DNA of 5,942 nt from Euryarchaeota archaeon UBA82 (lineage in GTDB: Archaea > Thermoplasmatota > Poseidoniia > Poseidoniales > Poseidoniaceae). Location: NCBI GenBank assembly GCA_002496635.1, contig DAKQ01000003.1, positions 1 through 5,942 of the forward strand. The letters are read 5' to 3'. Positions within the stretch are counted from its first letter, which is position 1, and every line of letters starts with the position of its first letter. Under the pieces are notes generated by a model. It searched no databases. It saw only the letters and a list, made by a program, of their open reading frames with translations, and had not been told where the DNA came from. Both the position numbers and the translations under genes were made by a program. Positions 1-5,397 of this stretch are shown here, in pieces.

Positions 1-663
1 GGAAGGGTCACCATGGATGGGCTGTCAGTTTACGAAAACGGTGACCCGCAACCGGTGTTCAACTTCCCCTGGGCAGTTGGCAATTCATGGGATTTTAGGC
101 TTCTTGGCCAAGACTGGACGGCCACCACAGATAACATCTACAACGGAGAGGTCACCGTTTCAGCAACGTCAACCGAAGATCATAAGCTCAGTTATGTCTT
201 CAGTGGCAGCCAAGGTTTCATCAAGAGCCTCCTTTGGACGGACAACGAGGGGATTGACCACTTGGAGATGAACCTTAACCAAAAGAAAACGGGCTACACT
301 GGCGATGTGTTTTTCTATCGTGCAGGCGATATCCACGATAATTTGTACGAGGAAAACGACCAGGAAATTTACGATACCTTCCTTGATGATGGCTACTCTC
401 CAAACGAAGCTTGGGATACCTTGGTTTGGTACCTTGACGTCGAAATCAGTCAGCAAGGGGGTTCAGGTTCACTGAGCATCAAAGACCACCAAGGAGCTTC
501 TCCCCTCACCCGTGCCTGGGGTGCGGGATCAACTGAAAAGGGCTCATTTGGCACCATTCCATCAAATTCAGGCGACCATTCCATCACGGTGACTGTGCGG
601 GGTCAAGATTCCTTTGTTCACCTCAAGGTTGCAGGAGCTCTTGTTCGCTCTTGGACGCTATGA
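1..663 (+). CDS. Hypothetical, probably extracellular beta-rich protein (5' partial)
   Basis: The frame is open from base 1 (reading Gly-Arg-Val-Thr before the first ATG at 13) and ends at TGA 661-663, so the true start probably lies outside the window. ATG 13 is unlikely to be the real start because no signal peptide or promoter can be seen at it. The visible 220 residues are rich in Gly, Ser, Thr, Asp and aromatics, with alternating beta-strand-like stretches, no transmembrane helix and no cysteine. That composition suits the C-terminal part of a secreted or surface protein, but I recognise no family and no catalytic motif. Asn is written mainly AAC (about 9 of 12), whereas the next gene prefers AAT, so codon use leans more to C-ending codons than its neighbour. 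It is followed after 9 nt by the hydrolase, probably co-transcribed. That it is coding is fairly sure; its function is unknown. Confidence 0.7.
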   Translation, partial: GRVTMDGLSVYENGDPQPVFNFPWAVGNSWDFRLLGQDWTATTDNIYNGEVTVSATSTEDHKLSYVFSGSQGFIKSLLWTDNEGIDHLEMNLNQKKTGYTGDVFFYRAGDIHDNLYEENDQEIYDTFLDDGYSPNEAWDTLVWYLDVEISQQGGSGSLSIKDHQGASPLTRAWGAGSTEKGSFGTIPSNSGDHSITVTVRGQDSFVHLKVAGALVRSWTL

Positions 664-667
664 GGTG
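662..667 (+). promoter_or_regulatory. Shine-Dalgarno for the TTG-started hydrolase
   Basis: GAGGTG is a strong match to the anti-SD complement. It overlaps the stop codon of the upstream gene and lies 5 nt before TTG 673. It decides the choice of the rare TTG over the ATGs at 688 and 691, which have no such site at the right distance. Confidence 0.65.
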
Positions 668-672
668 TTGAC

Positions 673-1275
673 TTGCCCACGCTTGTCATGATGCATGGTA
701 TGACAGGTACTGCAGAAATGATGAGGCCATTTGCTGAGAAGATTCTTCCAGATGGTTGGACCTTGCTTGTACCAGATGCACGATTTGCCCATCCAACACG
801 TGGGAATACGTGGTGGAGGTATGAAGATGAAAATCCAGATGTGACTCGAAGATTACAACTTTCGAGGAGAGAACTCATGGATGTAGACTCCTCTTTATCT
901 CAACTTGAGAAGCTTATTGCTGAAGAAGCCCCACTTGGACCGTTGGTTGTAGGGGGGTTCTCACAAGGAGGCGCGATGGCTCAAGAAATGCTGCAACTAC
1001 CTTTGGCTGATCGCATCATCGGACTTGTAGCACTAGGCACTCGCCTTGTACGGCCAATGGAACTACGCTTACGTCTTGAAGAATTAGATCCAAAGCACAT
1101 GTTTTGGATGCATGGTGTTCGAGATGTACGTGTTCCAATTGAAGATGGATGGGCAGTTGCTCATTTGTTTGAAGGTGCAGGTTGGCCAGTTGAACTTGTA
1201 GAACATCGGAAAGGGCATATGATTCCAACAGAACATCACGAGATCCTCAAGAACTGGCTTGAGAATCTTGTTTGA
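673..1275 (+). CDS. Alpha/beta hydrolase, phospholipase/carboxylesterase-like
   Basis: A 200-residue serine hydrolase core, about the usual length for the small cytosolic carboxylesterase/lysophospholipase group. The first strand runs straight into the oxyanion-hole motif His-Gly (residues 8-9). The nucleophile elbow is GFSQGG (95-100, Ser97). The acid is probably Asp151 in HGVRDVRVP, and the base His182 in GHMIP near the C-terminus. Family knowledge says such enzymes cleave carboxyl or thioester bonds; the substrate cannot be read from sequence. There is no signal peptide, so it is probably cytosolic. The TTG start is preferred because of the SD at 662-667 and because starting at ATG 688 would cut into the first beta strand. 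It is in the same frame as the upstream gene, separated by one TGA and three codons. Its stop abuts the stop of the convergent glutaredoxin. Confidence 0.88.
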   Translation: MPTLVMMHGMTGTAEMMRPFAEKILPDGWTLLVPDARFAHPTRGNTWWRYEDENPDVTRRLQLSRRELMDVDSSLSQLEKLIAEEAPLGPLVVGGFSQGGAMAQEMLQLPLADRIIGLVALGTRLVRPMELRLRLEELDPKHMFWMHGVRDVRVPIEDGWAVAHLFEGAGWPVELVEHRKGHMIPTEHHEILKNWLENLV

Positions 1276-1542
1276 TTACAATGGATATTTGCTTAATTCA
1301 TCAAAACCGCCAACGAAGATCCGTTCCTCGGTTCGTAAATCGAAAATAACAGGGACTGTTCGATGATGAGTTGCTTCAACAACTTCCTCTCTCAACTGTG
1401 ATGGCTCACTGTCGAATGAAATCTCCGTGTAAGGTAGTTTCTTCTGGTCGAGGAATCGTTTTGCAGCAGTGCAATATCCACAGAATTTTCCAGTTAGTAC
1501 AAGGAATTGACCTTGGTGCTTCTCCAACATTTCCACAAACAT
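1276..1542 (-). CDS. Glutaredoxin-like thiol-disulfide oxidoreductase
   Basis: An 88-residue single-domain protein of classic glutaredoxin length. A dithiol active site CGYC is at residues 21-24 after the first strand. The cis-proline motif TVPVIF is at 62-67, and GGFDEL at 78-83 matches the glutathione-side loop and last helix of the fold. Glutaredoxins reduce disulfides or mixed disulfides; in archaea without glutathione the electron donor may instead be a thioredoxin-reductase-type system, which is an inference. Start ATG 1540-1542 is preferred over the in-frame ATG 1528-1530 because a TATA-like TTTATG lies about 27 nt upstream, giving a leaderless message. It diverges from the FMN reductase gene, so all three genes of 1276-2968 may serve redox functions. 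The family call is firm; the physiological partner is unknown. Confidence 0.9.
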   Translation of the reverse strand: MFVEMLEKHQGQFLVLTGKFCGYCTAAKRFLDQKKLPYTEISFDSEPSQLREEVVEATHHRTVPVIFDLRTEERIFVGGFDELSKYPL

Positions 1543-1565
1543 GAACTTCTCTCATGACCTTCCTT

Positions 1566-1572
1566 CATAAAG
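1566..1572 (-). promoter_or_regulatory. TATA-like element for the glutaredoxin gene
   Basis: On the minus strand this reads CTTTATG, centred about 27 nt before ATG 1542, the spacing expected of an archaeal TATA box driving a leaderless transcript. No SD lies before the ATG. It is a weak consensus match, judged by eye. Confidence 0.35.
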
Positions 1573-1601
1573 TAATGGTTTCACGGTAAATACCAACGCT
1601 T

Positions 1602-1609
1602 GATATATC
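1602..1609 (+). promoter_or_regulatory. TATA box for the FMN reductase-pirin operon
   Basis: GATATATC is AT-rich and self-complementary, centred about 24 nt before ATG 1629. This matches an archaeal TATA box with transcription starting at or next to the start codon (leaderless). No SD is present upstream of the ATG. Confidence 0.5.
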
Positions 1610-1628
1610 TTAGTCTCCTAGATAGAAC

Positions 1629-2129
1629 ATGGTTGGTAGTGTCGTCATTCTTGCTGCCTCATCTGGAAAAAACTATGCTTTAGCCAACAAATTCTACGAT
1701 ACATTCGCTGACAAAGGCGTTAATTCGGTAGTGGTTGACTTAACCAAGTTAGATTGGCCTCTGTACACACCTGATACTGAAAAGAATCCGAATGCTGTTC
1801 CAGACACAAGATCACTATCTGATTTAATTTTGGACGCATCGGCACTCGTTGTTTGCGCTCCTGAATACAACGGCGTTATGCCCCCTGCCCTGAACAACTG
1901 CATCGCTTGGCTCTCAGTTCAAAGCGATGACTTCCGCCTTCTTTTTAACAATAAAACGGTCCTCTTAGCAACCCATAGCGGAGGCGGTGGTGCACATTGC
2001 TTGATGGCTATGAGGCAACAATTTTCCTTCCTTGGTAGCAATGTTATCGGTCGTTCCATGACCCTGAATAAATCTAAAGAATTTTCACAATCCACAATGA
2101 ATGATCTCGTAAACAGGGTGATGCAATGA
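1629..2129 (+). CDS. NAD(P)H-dependent FMN reductase family flavoprotein
   Basis: A 166-residue flavodoxin-like protein, slightly short for the NADPH-dependent FMN reductase family (typically about 170-190). The N-terminal strand leads into an FMN phosphate-binding loop, ASSGKNYALA (10-19). The family signature APEYNGVMPPALNN is at 77-90, where PEYNG contacts the isoalloxazine ring. HSGGGGAHC (116-124) is the second flavin loop. Members use NAD(P)H to reduce free flavin, quinones, azo compounds or metal oxyanions; the substrate here cannot be told. Its stop overlaps the pirin start (ATGA), so the two are translationally coupled. A TATA-like box at 1602-1609 fits a leaderless transcript. Family assignment is firm. 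Confidence 0.9.
   Translation: MVGSVVILAASSGKNYALANKFYDTFADKGVNSVVVDLTKLDWPLYTPDTEKNPNAVPDTRSLSDLILDASALVVCAPEYNGVMPPALNNCIAWLSVQSDDFRLLFNNKTVLLATHSGGGGAHCLMAMRQQFSFLGSNVIGRSMTLNKSKEFSQSTMNDLVNRVMQ
2117..2122 (+). promoter_or_regulatory. Shine-Dalgarno for the pirin gene
   Basis: GGTGAT, complementary to the 16S rRNA tail, lies inside the end of the FMN reductase gene, 3 nt before ATG 2126. With the ATGA overlap it supports translation of pirin as an internal cistron. Confidence 0.5.
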
Positions 2130-2968
2130 CAAATCGAACGGTGCGAATGACGGCTCCTACTCACAGAACACTCGAAGGAGGAGGCTTTCCTGTACGCAGA
2201 CCCGCCGCAATGGGATCTCTGATGAGCCCTTTCTTGCTCCTTGATGAAATGGGCCCCGTTGAGTGGGGGCCAAGAGAAGCAATAGGGGCTCCAGACCATC
2301 CTCATCGAGGTTTTGAAACCGTGACTTATTTGCTCGAAGGTGCTATGCAACACGCTGATAGTACCGGTAATCAAGGCGATCTTAATCCTGGAGATGTTCA
2401 ATGGATGACAGCTGGACGTGGAGTAATTCACTCTGAATTGCCACAGGATGATTTCTTTGAAACTGGAGGTCTCACACATGGTTTCCAAATATGGGTTAAC
2501 CTACCATCAGAACATAAAATGATGGAACCAAGGTACCAAGATATACCTGCACATCAAATCCCAAAGGCTGTTAGCGAAGATGGGCAAGTACATGCAGTCG
2601 TTATTGCAGGTGAAGCGTTAGGCGTGTCAGCAGTTATTGATACAGTGATTCCAATTCAACTTATTCACGTAAAAATGGAGCCAAACAGTTCGTTTTCACA
2701 TTCGATTGAATCCGATCTCAATGTGATGACATATGTGTTCGGCGGAAGTCTTTCCATAGAAGGAAAAACAGTTGAAGACGGTCAGTTAGGTCTCTTGACA
2801 CAGGGGGGCGAAATCAACTTCGCAACTGAGCAAGATGGTGCTGAATTTTTATTGATGGGTGGTCCTGAATTGAATGAACCAATCGCACGCTATGGACCGT
2901 TCGTCATGAACACTCGTGAAGAGATACACCAAGCGGTTATTGACTTCCAAAATGGTACGCTTGCCTAG
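2126..2968 (+). CDS. Pirin family bicupin metalloprotein
   Basis: A 280-residue protein of normal pirin length with two cupin halves. The N-terminal cupin carries the diagnostic HPHRGFETVTYLLEG block (58-72) and AGRGVIHSE (96-104). The four expected metal ligands are present: His58, His60, His102 and Glu104, equivalent to the iron site of human pirin. The C-terminal half (about 175-270) is the second, metal-free cupin, with a GGPELNEPIARYGPFVMN segment (246-263) typical of pirins. Some pirins have quercetinase (dioxygenase) activity and others regulate by protein binding, so the role here is open. Its start overlaps the FMN reductase stop by ATGA, with SD GGTGAT just upstream. A redox or aromatic-compound detoxification pairing is plausible but inferred. 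No clear oligo-T terminator follows, and the tRNA gene begins 50 nt later. Confidence 0.93.
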   Translation: MTNRTVRMTAPTHRTLEGGGFPVRRPAAMGSLMSPFLLLDEMGPVEWGPREAIGAPDHPHRGFETVTYLLEGAMQHADSTGNQGDLNPGDVQWMTAGRGVIHSELPQDDFFETGGLTHGFQIWVNLPSEHKMMEPRYQDIPAHQIPKAVSEDGQVHAVVIAGEALGVSAVIDTVIPIQLIHVKMEPNSSFSHSIESDLNVMTYVFGGSLSIEGKTVEDGQLGLLTQGGEINFATEQDGAEFLLMGGPELNEPIARYGPFVMNTREEIHQAVIDFQNGTLA

Positions 2969-2984
2969 GTATCACATAGCCAAC

Positions 2985-2993
2985 GGTTATGAA
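2985..2993 (+). promoter_or_regulatory. Possible TATA-like element for tRNA-Glu
   Basis: GTTATGAAC is centred about 30 nt before the mature tRNA 5' end, allowing a leader of a few nucleotides to be removed by RNase P. The consensus match is poor and the call is tentative. Confidence 0.2.
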
Positions 2994-3018
2994 CAAGAGA
3001 TTGGTCGGCAGAACATCG

Positions 3019-3096
3019 GCTCGTGTGGTGTAGCCAGGTCCATCATAGTGGGTTTTCATCCCGCCGACCCGGGTTCGAATCCCGGCACGAGCACCA
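3019..3096 (+). tRNA. tRNA-Glu (anticodon UUC) with encoded CCA
   Basis: A full cloverleaf folds by hand. The acceptor stem has seven perfect pairs (3019-3025 with 3086-3092). T8 and G9 are followed by a D arm with A14, G15, G18-G19 and A21, and a 13-22 T-T mismatch. The anticodon stem is 3048-3052 with 3060-3064, including one G-T pair. Its loop TTTTCAT gives anticodon TTC at 3055-3057, reading Glu codons GAA and GAG. There is a four-base variable region, and the T stem 3069-3073 with 3081-3085 closes the loop TTCGAAT. The discriminator is A3093, and CCA is encoded at 3094-3096. There is no intron. The next possible ATG is only 3 nt downstream (3100), and no oligo-T run separates the tRNA from that reading frame, so read-through is likely. 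Confidence in identity is high. Confidence 0.96.
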
Positions 3097-3099
3097 AAG

Positions 3100-3828
3100 A
3101 TGAACATCGTTCAAAACCACCAAGAAGTTTATACCGTCCATATATATGGGAAACCTATCATGAGCGGTTTTCAGATGCTTGGAGTCATGCAAGTCAAAAT
3201 CTCAACAGAACTTGGCGCGGAGAATTCTATTCCGGGTGTTAAATTACTGGATTTATTTCATTCGGTCGAATTTCTCAAGGAATTCAAATATGATAACAAC
3301 CATCCAATCTATCTTTTGAAATGTGGATTGAAATCGTTAAAAGAGTTTCAAGATTTTTCAAAAAATGAATCTCTTGAGGTTCTCAAAATCTATGAGTTCA
3401 ATGATGCATCTGCTATTTTCTCAGCCATAATGACTGGTCCAATTCCTCAAATCATGTCAATGTTTGATGAGGTTTGGCCAACCTCGCCTACGATGCTCAA
3501 TTCTGATGAACTTATACTTACACTGCAAGGTAGTTCCGAGGGCTTGATGAAAGCTCGCAAACAACTTATCGAATTGTTGGGAGATACCTTCAAGATCAGT
3601 GTAAACAATAATTTTCAGGGCCAGTGGGATACGGCTCCAGGGCTTCCCCGAAGGCGAAAAGAGGTTCTTGAAACCGCTATCGAGATGGGCTACTACAATG
3701 CACCTCGTAAATGTCGCCAAAGAGATATCGCAGATGCAATTGGACTCAAGCAAGGTACCGTTGCAGAGCATCTACAAATCGCCGAGTCGTTGATCATCAA
3801 TGCTTGGTTCAATCAAGGTAGACTCTAA
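3100..3828 (+). CDS. HTH_10 (bacterio-opsin activator-type) transcriptional regulator; start uncertain
   Basis: Up to 242 residues. The C-terminus (about 182-236) is a clear bacterio-opsin-activator HTH: LPRRRKEVLETAIEMGYY, then Pro-Arg, then a helix-turn-helix RDIADAIGLKQGTVAEHLQIAE (208-229). This domain is typical of haloarchaeal and marine euryarchaeal regulators. The preceding region (about 30-170) is a poorly conserved alpha/beta sensor-like part; its ligand cannot be read. ATG 3100 gives the longest frame but sits 3 nt after the tRNA CCA. In-frame ATGs occur at 3160, 3175 and 3187. A TATATATG at 3141-3148 lies about 31 nt before ATG 3175, and related proteins start with a strand like MQVKIS (from 3187), so the real N-terminus may be 25-29 residues shorter. 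It converges on the DedA-like gene with a 25-nt gap. The family is firm, the start and targets are not. Confidence 0.85.
   Translation: MNIVQNHQEVYTVHIYGKPIMSGFQMLGVMQVKISTELGAENSIPGVKLLDLFHSVEFLKEFKYDNNHPIYLLKCGLKSLKEFQDFSKNESLEVLKIYEFNDASAIFSAIMTGPIPQIMSMFDEVWPTSPTMLNSDELILTLQGSSEGLMKARKQLIELLGDTFKISVNNNFQGQWDTAPGLPRRRKEVLETAIEMGYYNAPRKCRQRDIADAIGLKQGTVAEHLQIAESLIINAWFNQGRL
3141..3148 (+). promoter_or_regulatory. TATA-like box inside the 5' end of the regulator frame
   Basis: TATATATG is the best TATA match near this gene. It predicts transcription from about 3170, which would put ATG 3175 or 3187, not ATG 3100, at the start of the message. Alternatively it is simply Ile-Tyr codons inside the gene. 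Confidence 0.4.
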
Positions 3829-3853
3829 GGCATGAAACTGATGTTGTAGAAGT

Positions 3854-4456
3854 TCATTCTTCTTGAGCAGAAGTAGGGGTATTTGTCCGCATGAACCACC
3901 ATACAATGGTCCCAAGAGTGAGGATAAGGATAATTCCCATCAATAATTCCCGATCGAGAATCCATTCGACCGCTCTCATTGCAGACTCCCCATACATGAG
4001 TATGAAAAGTGCTTCAAGTCCAAACCGAAGACCTCTACCAACTATTCCAGCAAGGATAAATGGTCTCAATTTCATGTCACTTGCTCCCGCTATCCACCCA
4101 AAGACCTTGTAGGGTAACGGGGAAACTGCAGCTATGAAAATACCAAGCGTTCCATACCTTTCAAACAGTTTCTCGAGTTGTTGACGATGATGAGGCTTAC
4201 CGAATTTGTCGATTAATTTCGTACCGTATTTTTTTCCCAGTGCGTGGCCAATTATCGCTCCAAGCACAGATGAAAGCGTAACTACCAACCAGAGCCAAAT
4301 CAGTAAGCCTTCATTGTCTCTTGCATCATAAGCCATCGGTAAAAACAGTACATCAGGTGGAATTGGTTGGATTATCGCTTCTGTGAACGAGAGGAGAGCT
4401 AAGGCTAATGGTCCAAACGATTCGAAGAAGTCGAGTATGACCTCTTCGCCAATCAT
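3854..4456 (-). CDS. DedA/YqaA family (SNARE-associated/VTT-like) membrane protein
   Basis: A 200-residue integral membrane protein from ATG 4454-4456. Hydrophobic segments lie at about 15-40, 51-70, 103-122, 133-154 and 171-188. The first half has the family motif TEAIIQPIPPD (25-35), where an acidic residue and prolines form a re-entrant loop. The second half has SPLPYKVFGWIAG (112-124) and a GRGLRF patch (140-145), matching the YqaA side of the DedA superfamily. DedA-type proteins are linked to lipid scrambling or flipping and membrane homeostasis, but the exact substrate here is unknown. An alternative start at 4528 would add a hydrophilic 24-residue tail and run towards the nob1 start, so it is rejected. 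It is divergent from nob1, and its stop is 25 nt from that of the regulator. Confidence 0.88.
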   Translation of the reverse strand: MIGEEVILDFFESFGPLALALLSFTEAIIQPIPPDVLFLPMAYDARDNEGLLIWLWLVVTLSSVLGAIIGHALGKKYGTKLIDKFGKPHHRQQLEKLFERYGTLGIFIAAVSPLPYKVFGWIAGASDMKLRPFILAGIVGRGLRFGLEALFILMYGESAMRAVEWILDRELLMGIILILTLGTIVWWFMRTNTPTSAQEE

Positions 4457-4484
4457 AGTTCTTGGTGTGGATGTTGCTTCTTGA

Positions 4485-4492
4485 GTATATGG
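4485..4492 (-). promoter_or_regulatory. TATA-like box for the DedA-like gene
   Basis: On the minus strand it reads CCATATAC, centred about 32 nt before ATG 4456. That would give a leader of only a few nucleotides and no SD. It could also act in the plus direction for nob1. Confidence 0.35.
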
Positions 4493-4507
4493 GTCATCGG
4501 TGCCTTC

Positions 4508-4514
4508 TTTACAT
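4508..4514 (+). promoter_or_regulatory. TATA-like element for nob1
   Basis: TTTACAT is centred 24 nt before ATG 4535, the leaderless spacing seen elsewhere in the window. There is no SD before the ATG. It supports 4535 over the upstream in-frame ATG 4481. Confidence 0.4.
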
Positions 4515-4534
4515 CGATTCCCCAGCAAAATACA

Positions 4535-5023
4535 ATGCGCGTCCTCGACACTGCTGCCTTACTTCATTGGCCTGTTGAACGTTGTCGCGGTGGAATCGTT
4601 GCAATTTCTCAGCAAGATGAGTTGCTAAGGGTTGATGAACAACGTTCATTGTTGATGGAATCAGCATCACTTGATTGGCAGGTGCCGCTTGAAACCGCTC
4701 TACAACAAGCGAGGAAAATAGCATCTGAAACTGGAGATTTACCTCGGCTATCGCCAGTAGATCTAGACGTTCTGGCCTTAGCAATTGATCTCAATCTGCC
4801 CTTGGTTACCGATGATTATCGAATGAAAAATGTAGCTCGTAAAGCGGGAATTCCAGTCGAAGGTGTTCTTACATCAGGTGGAAAGAAACAATGGAAATGG
4901 ATTCTACGTTGCATTGGATGCAGAGCAGAGGGAGATGTACCTCCAAATGCAAAACAGTCGAAGAAAGACGATGTCCAACTTTGTGATCGATGTGGGTCAC
5001 CAATGAAATTGAAAAAAGGCTAA
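4535..5023 (+). CDS. nob1: Archaeal Nob1, PIN-domain endonuclease with zinc ribbon (16S rRNA 3' maturation)
   Basis: 162 residues, the normal size for archaeal Nob1. The PIN domain begins with the catalytic VLDTAAL (Asp5), followed by LSPVDLDVLALA (72-83, with Asp76 and Asp78) and VTDDYRMKNVA (91-101, with Asp93 and Asp94), the usual acidic metal-binding cluster. The C-terminal zinc ribbon has CIGC (126-129) and CDRC (150-153). Nob1 cleaves the 3' end of pre-16S rRNA in late small-subunit assembly. The spacing between the two cysteine pairs (20 residues) seems longer than the compact archaeal ribbons I know. Start ATG 4535 is chosen over 4481 because Asp5 then sits at the standard position and a TATA-like box precedes it. 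The gene diverges from the DedA-like gene and its stop abuts the tatA stop. Confidence is high. Confidence 0.92.
   Translation: MRVLDTAALLHWPVERCRGGIVAISQQDELLRVDEQRSLLMESASLDWQVPLETALQQARKIASETGDLPRLSPVDLDVLALAIDLNLPLVTDDYRMKNVARKAGIPVEGVLTSGGKKQWKWILRCIGCRAEGDVPPNAKQSKKDDVQLCDRCGSPMKLKKG
5012..5017 (-). terminator. Oligo-T for tatA, inside the nob1 3' end
   Basis: Six A on the plus strand (T6 on the minus strand), formed by codons for the last lysines of Nob1, begin 7 nt after the tatA stop. Archaeal RNA polymerase can terminate at runs of five or more T without a hairpin. Confidence 0.45.
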
Positions 5024-5326
5024 TCACTCTTCATCATTGAGAGACTCAAGAGCATTGATTTTTTTCTCTAATTCATCAACAGACATTCCTTCGGGGTCAA
5101 TTCCAACCGCTTTCGCTCTGTCCATGAGGACTTGGTCTGGTGTTTTCCCACCAGCTTCTAAATCAGCGATTGTTGCAGCAGTTGTAGCTTCTGAAAGACC
5201 TTTGTTGAATTCACCCTTTGAACGCCCGAGAGCATTTGCCATTTTGGGTAGCCTCTCAGCACCAAACAGAATGAAGAAGATGGCCAAAAGAATGACGATT
5301 TCGAGTGGTCCTGGACTAAATGCCAT
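5024..5326 (-). CDS. tatA: Sec-independent translocase subunit TatA/TatE family
   Basis: About 100 residues from ATG 5324-5326. A short N-terminus is followed by one membrane helix (about 8-21), the Phe-Gly hinge (21-22) and the amphipathic helix motif FGAERLPKMANALGRSKGEF (21-40), diagnostic of TatA/TatB. TatA forms the pore-like oligomer that moves folded twin-arginine proteins across the membrane. An upstream ATG at 5374 would put 16 extra residues before the membrane helix, unusual for TatA, so the shorter form is preferred. The tail (about 62-95) has two predicted helices, DQVLMDRAKAVGI and MSVDELEKKINAL, resembling a SAP/Rho-N-like fold by eye. It lies downstream of the moaD-like gene with a 71-nt gap, possibly co-transcribed. 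Its stop abuts that of nob1. Confidence 0.9.
   Translation of the reverse strand: MAFSPGPLEIVILLAIFFILFGAERLPKMANALGRSKGEFNKGLSEATTAATIADLEAGGKTPDQVLMDRAKAVGIDPEGMSVDELEKKINALESLNDEE
5059..5065 (+). terminator. Oligo-T for nob1, inside the tatA 3' end
   Basis: T7 lies on the plus strand, 35 nt after the nob1 stop; on the other strand it encodes the Lys-Lys of the TatA tail. It is a plausible hairpin-free archaeal terminator. Confidence 0.45.
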
Positions 5327-5397
5327 TGTATTCCCTATCCAGTCCTGTAGGTTCTTGCTTTCAAGGGTTACCATCGCTTAGGGGCGAATTAGAACAT

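Noticed and set aside
5..47. Perfect 8-bp inverted repeat (GGGTCACC at 5-12, GGTGACCC at 40-47)
   Set aside because: It lies inside an apparently coding region with a 27-nt loop, has no T tract, and could arise by chance; no operator or terminator role can be supported.
718..737. C/D-box-like ATGATGA followed by CTGA
   Set aside because: It sits in the coding sequence of the hydrolase. No terminal stem or matching C'/D pair was found, so a guide RNA is not supported.
1919..2488. Long antisense open frame (189 codons) opposite the FMN reductase and pirin genes
   Set aside because: Both sense genes are firmly identified by motifs; the antisense product is rich in Ser, Cys, His and Arg with no recognisable fold, as expected of a shadow frame.
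2916..3242. Open frame of 108 codons across the pirin end and the tRNA
   Set aside because: It overlaps the pirin 3' end in another frame, runs straight through the tRNA-Glu gene and has no domain-like sequence; it is a chance frame.
4457..4534. N-terminal extensions of the DedA-like protein (to 4528) and Nob1 (from 4481)
   Set aside because: The two extensions would overlap each other, lack family similarity and cover the divergent promoter region; the inner ATGs at 4456 and 4535 place the conserved motifs correctly.
5327..5374. 16-residue N-terminal extension of TatA
   Set aside because: TatA proteins normally begin only a few residues before the membrane helix, and no SD precedes ATG 5374. 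The region could instead be spacer between the moaD-like gene and tatA.
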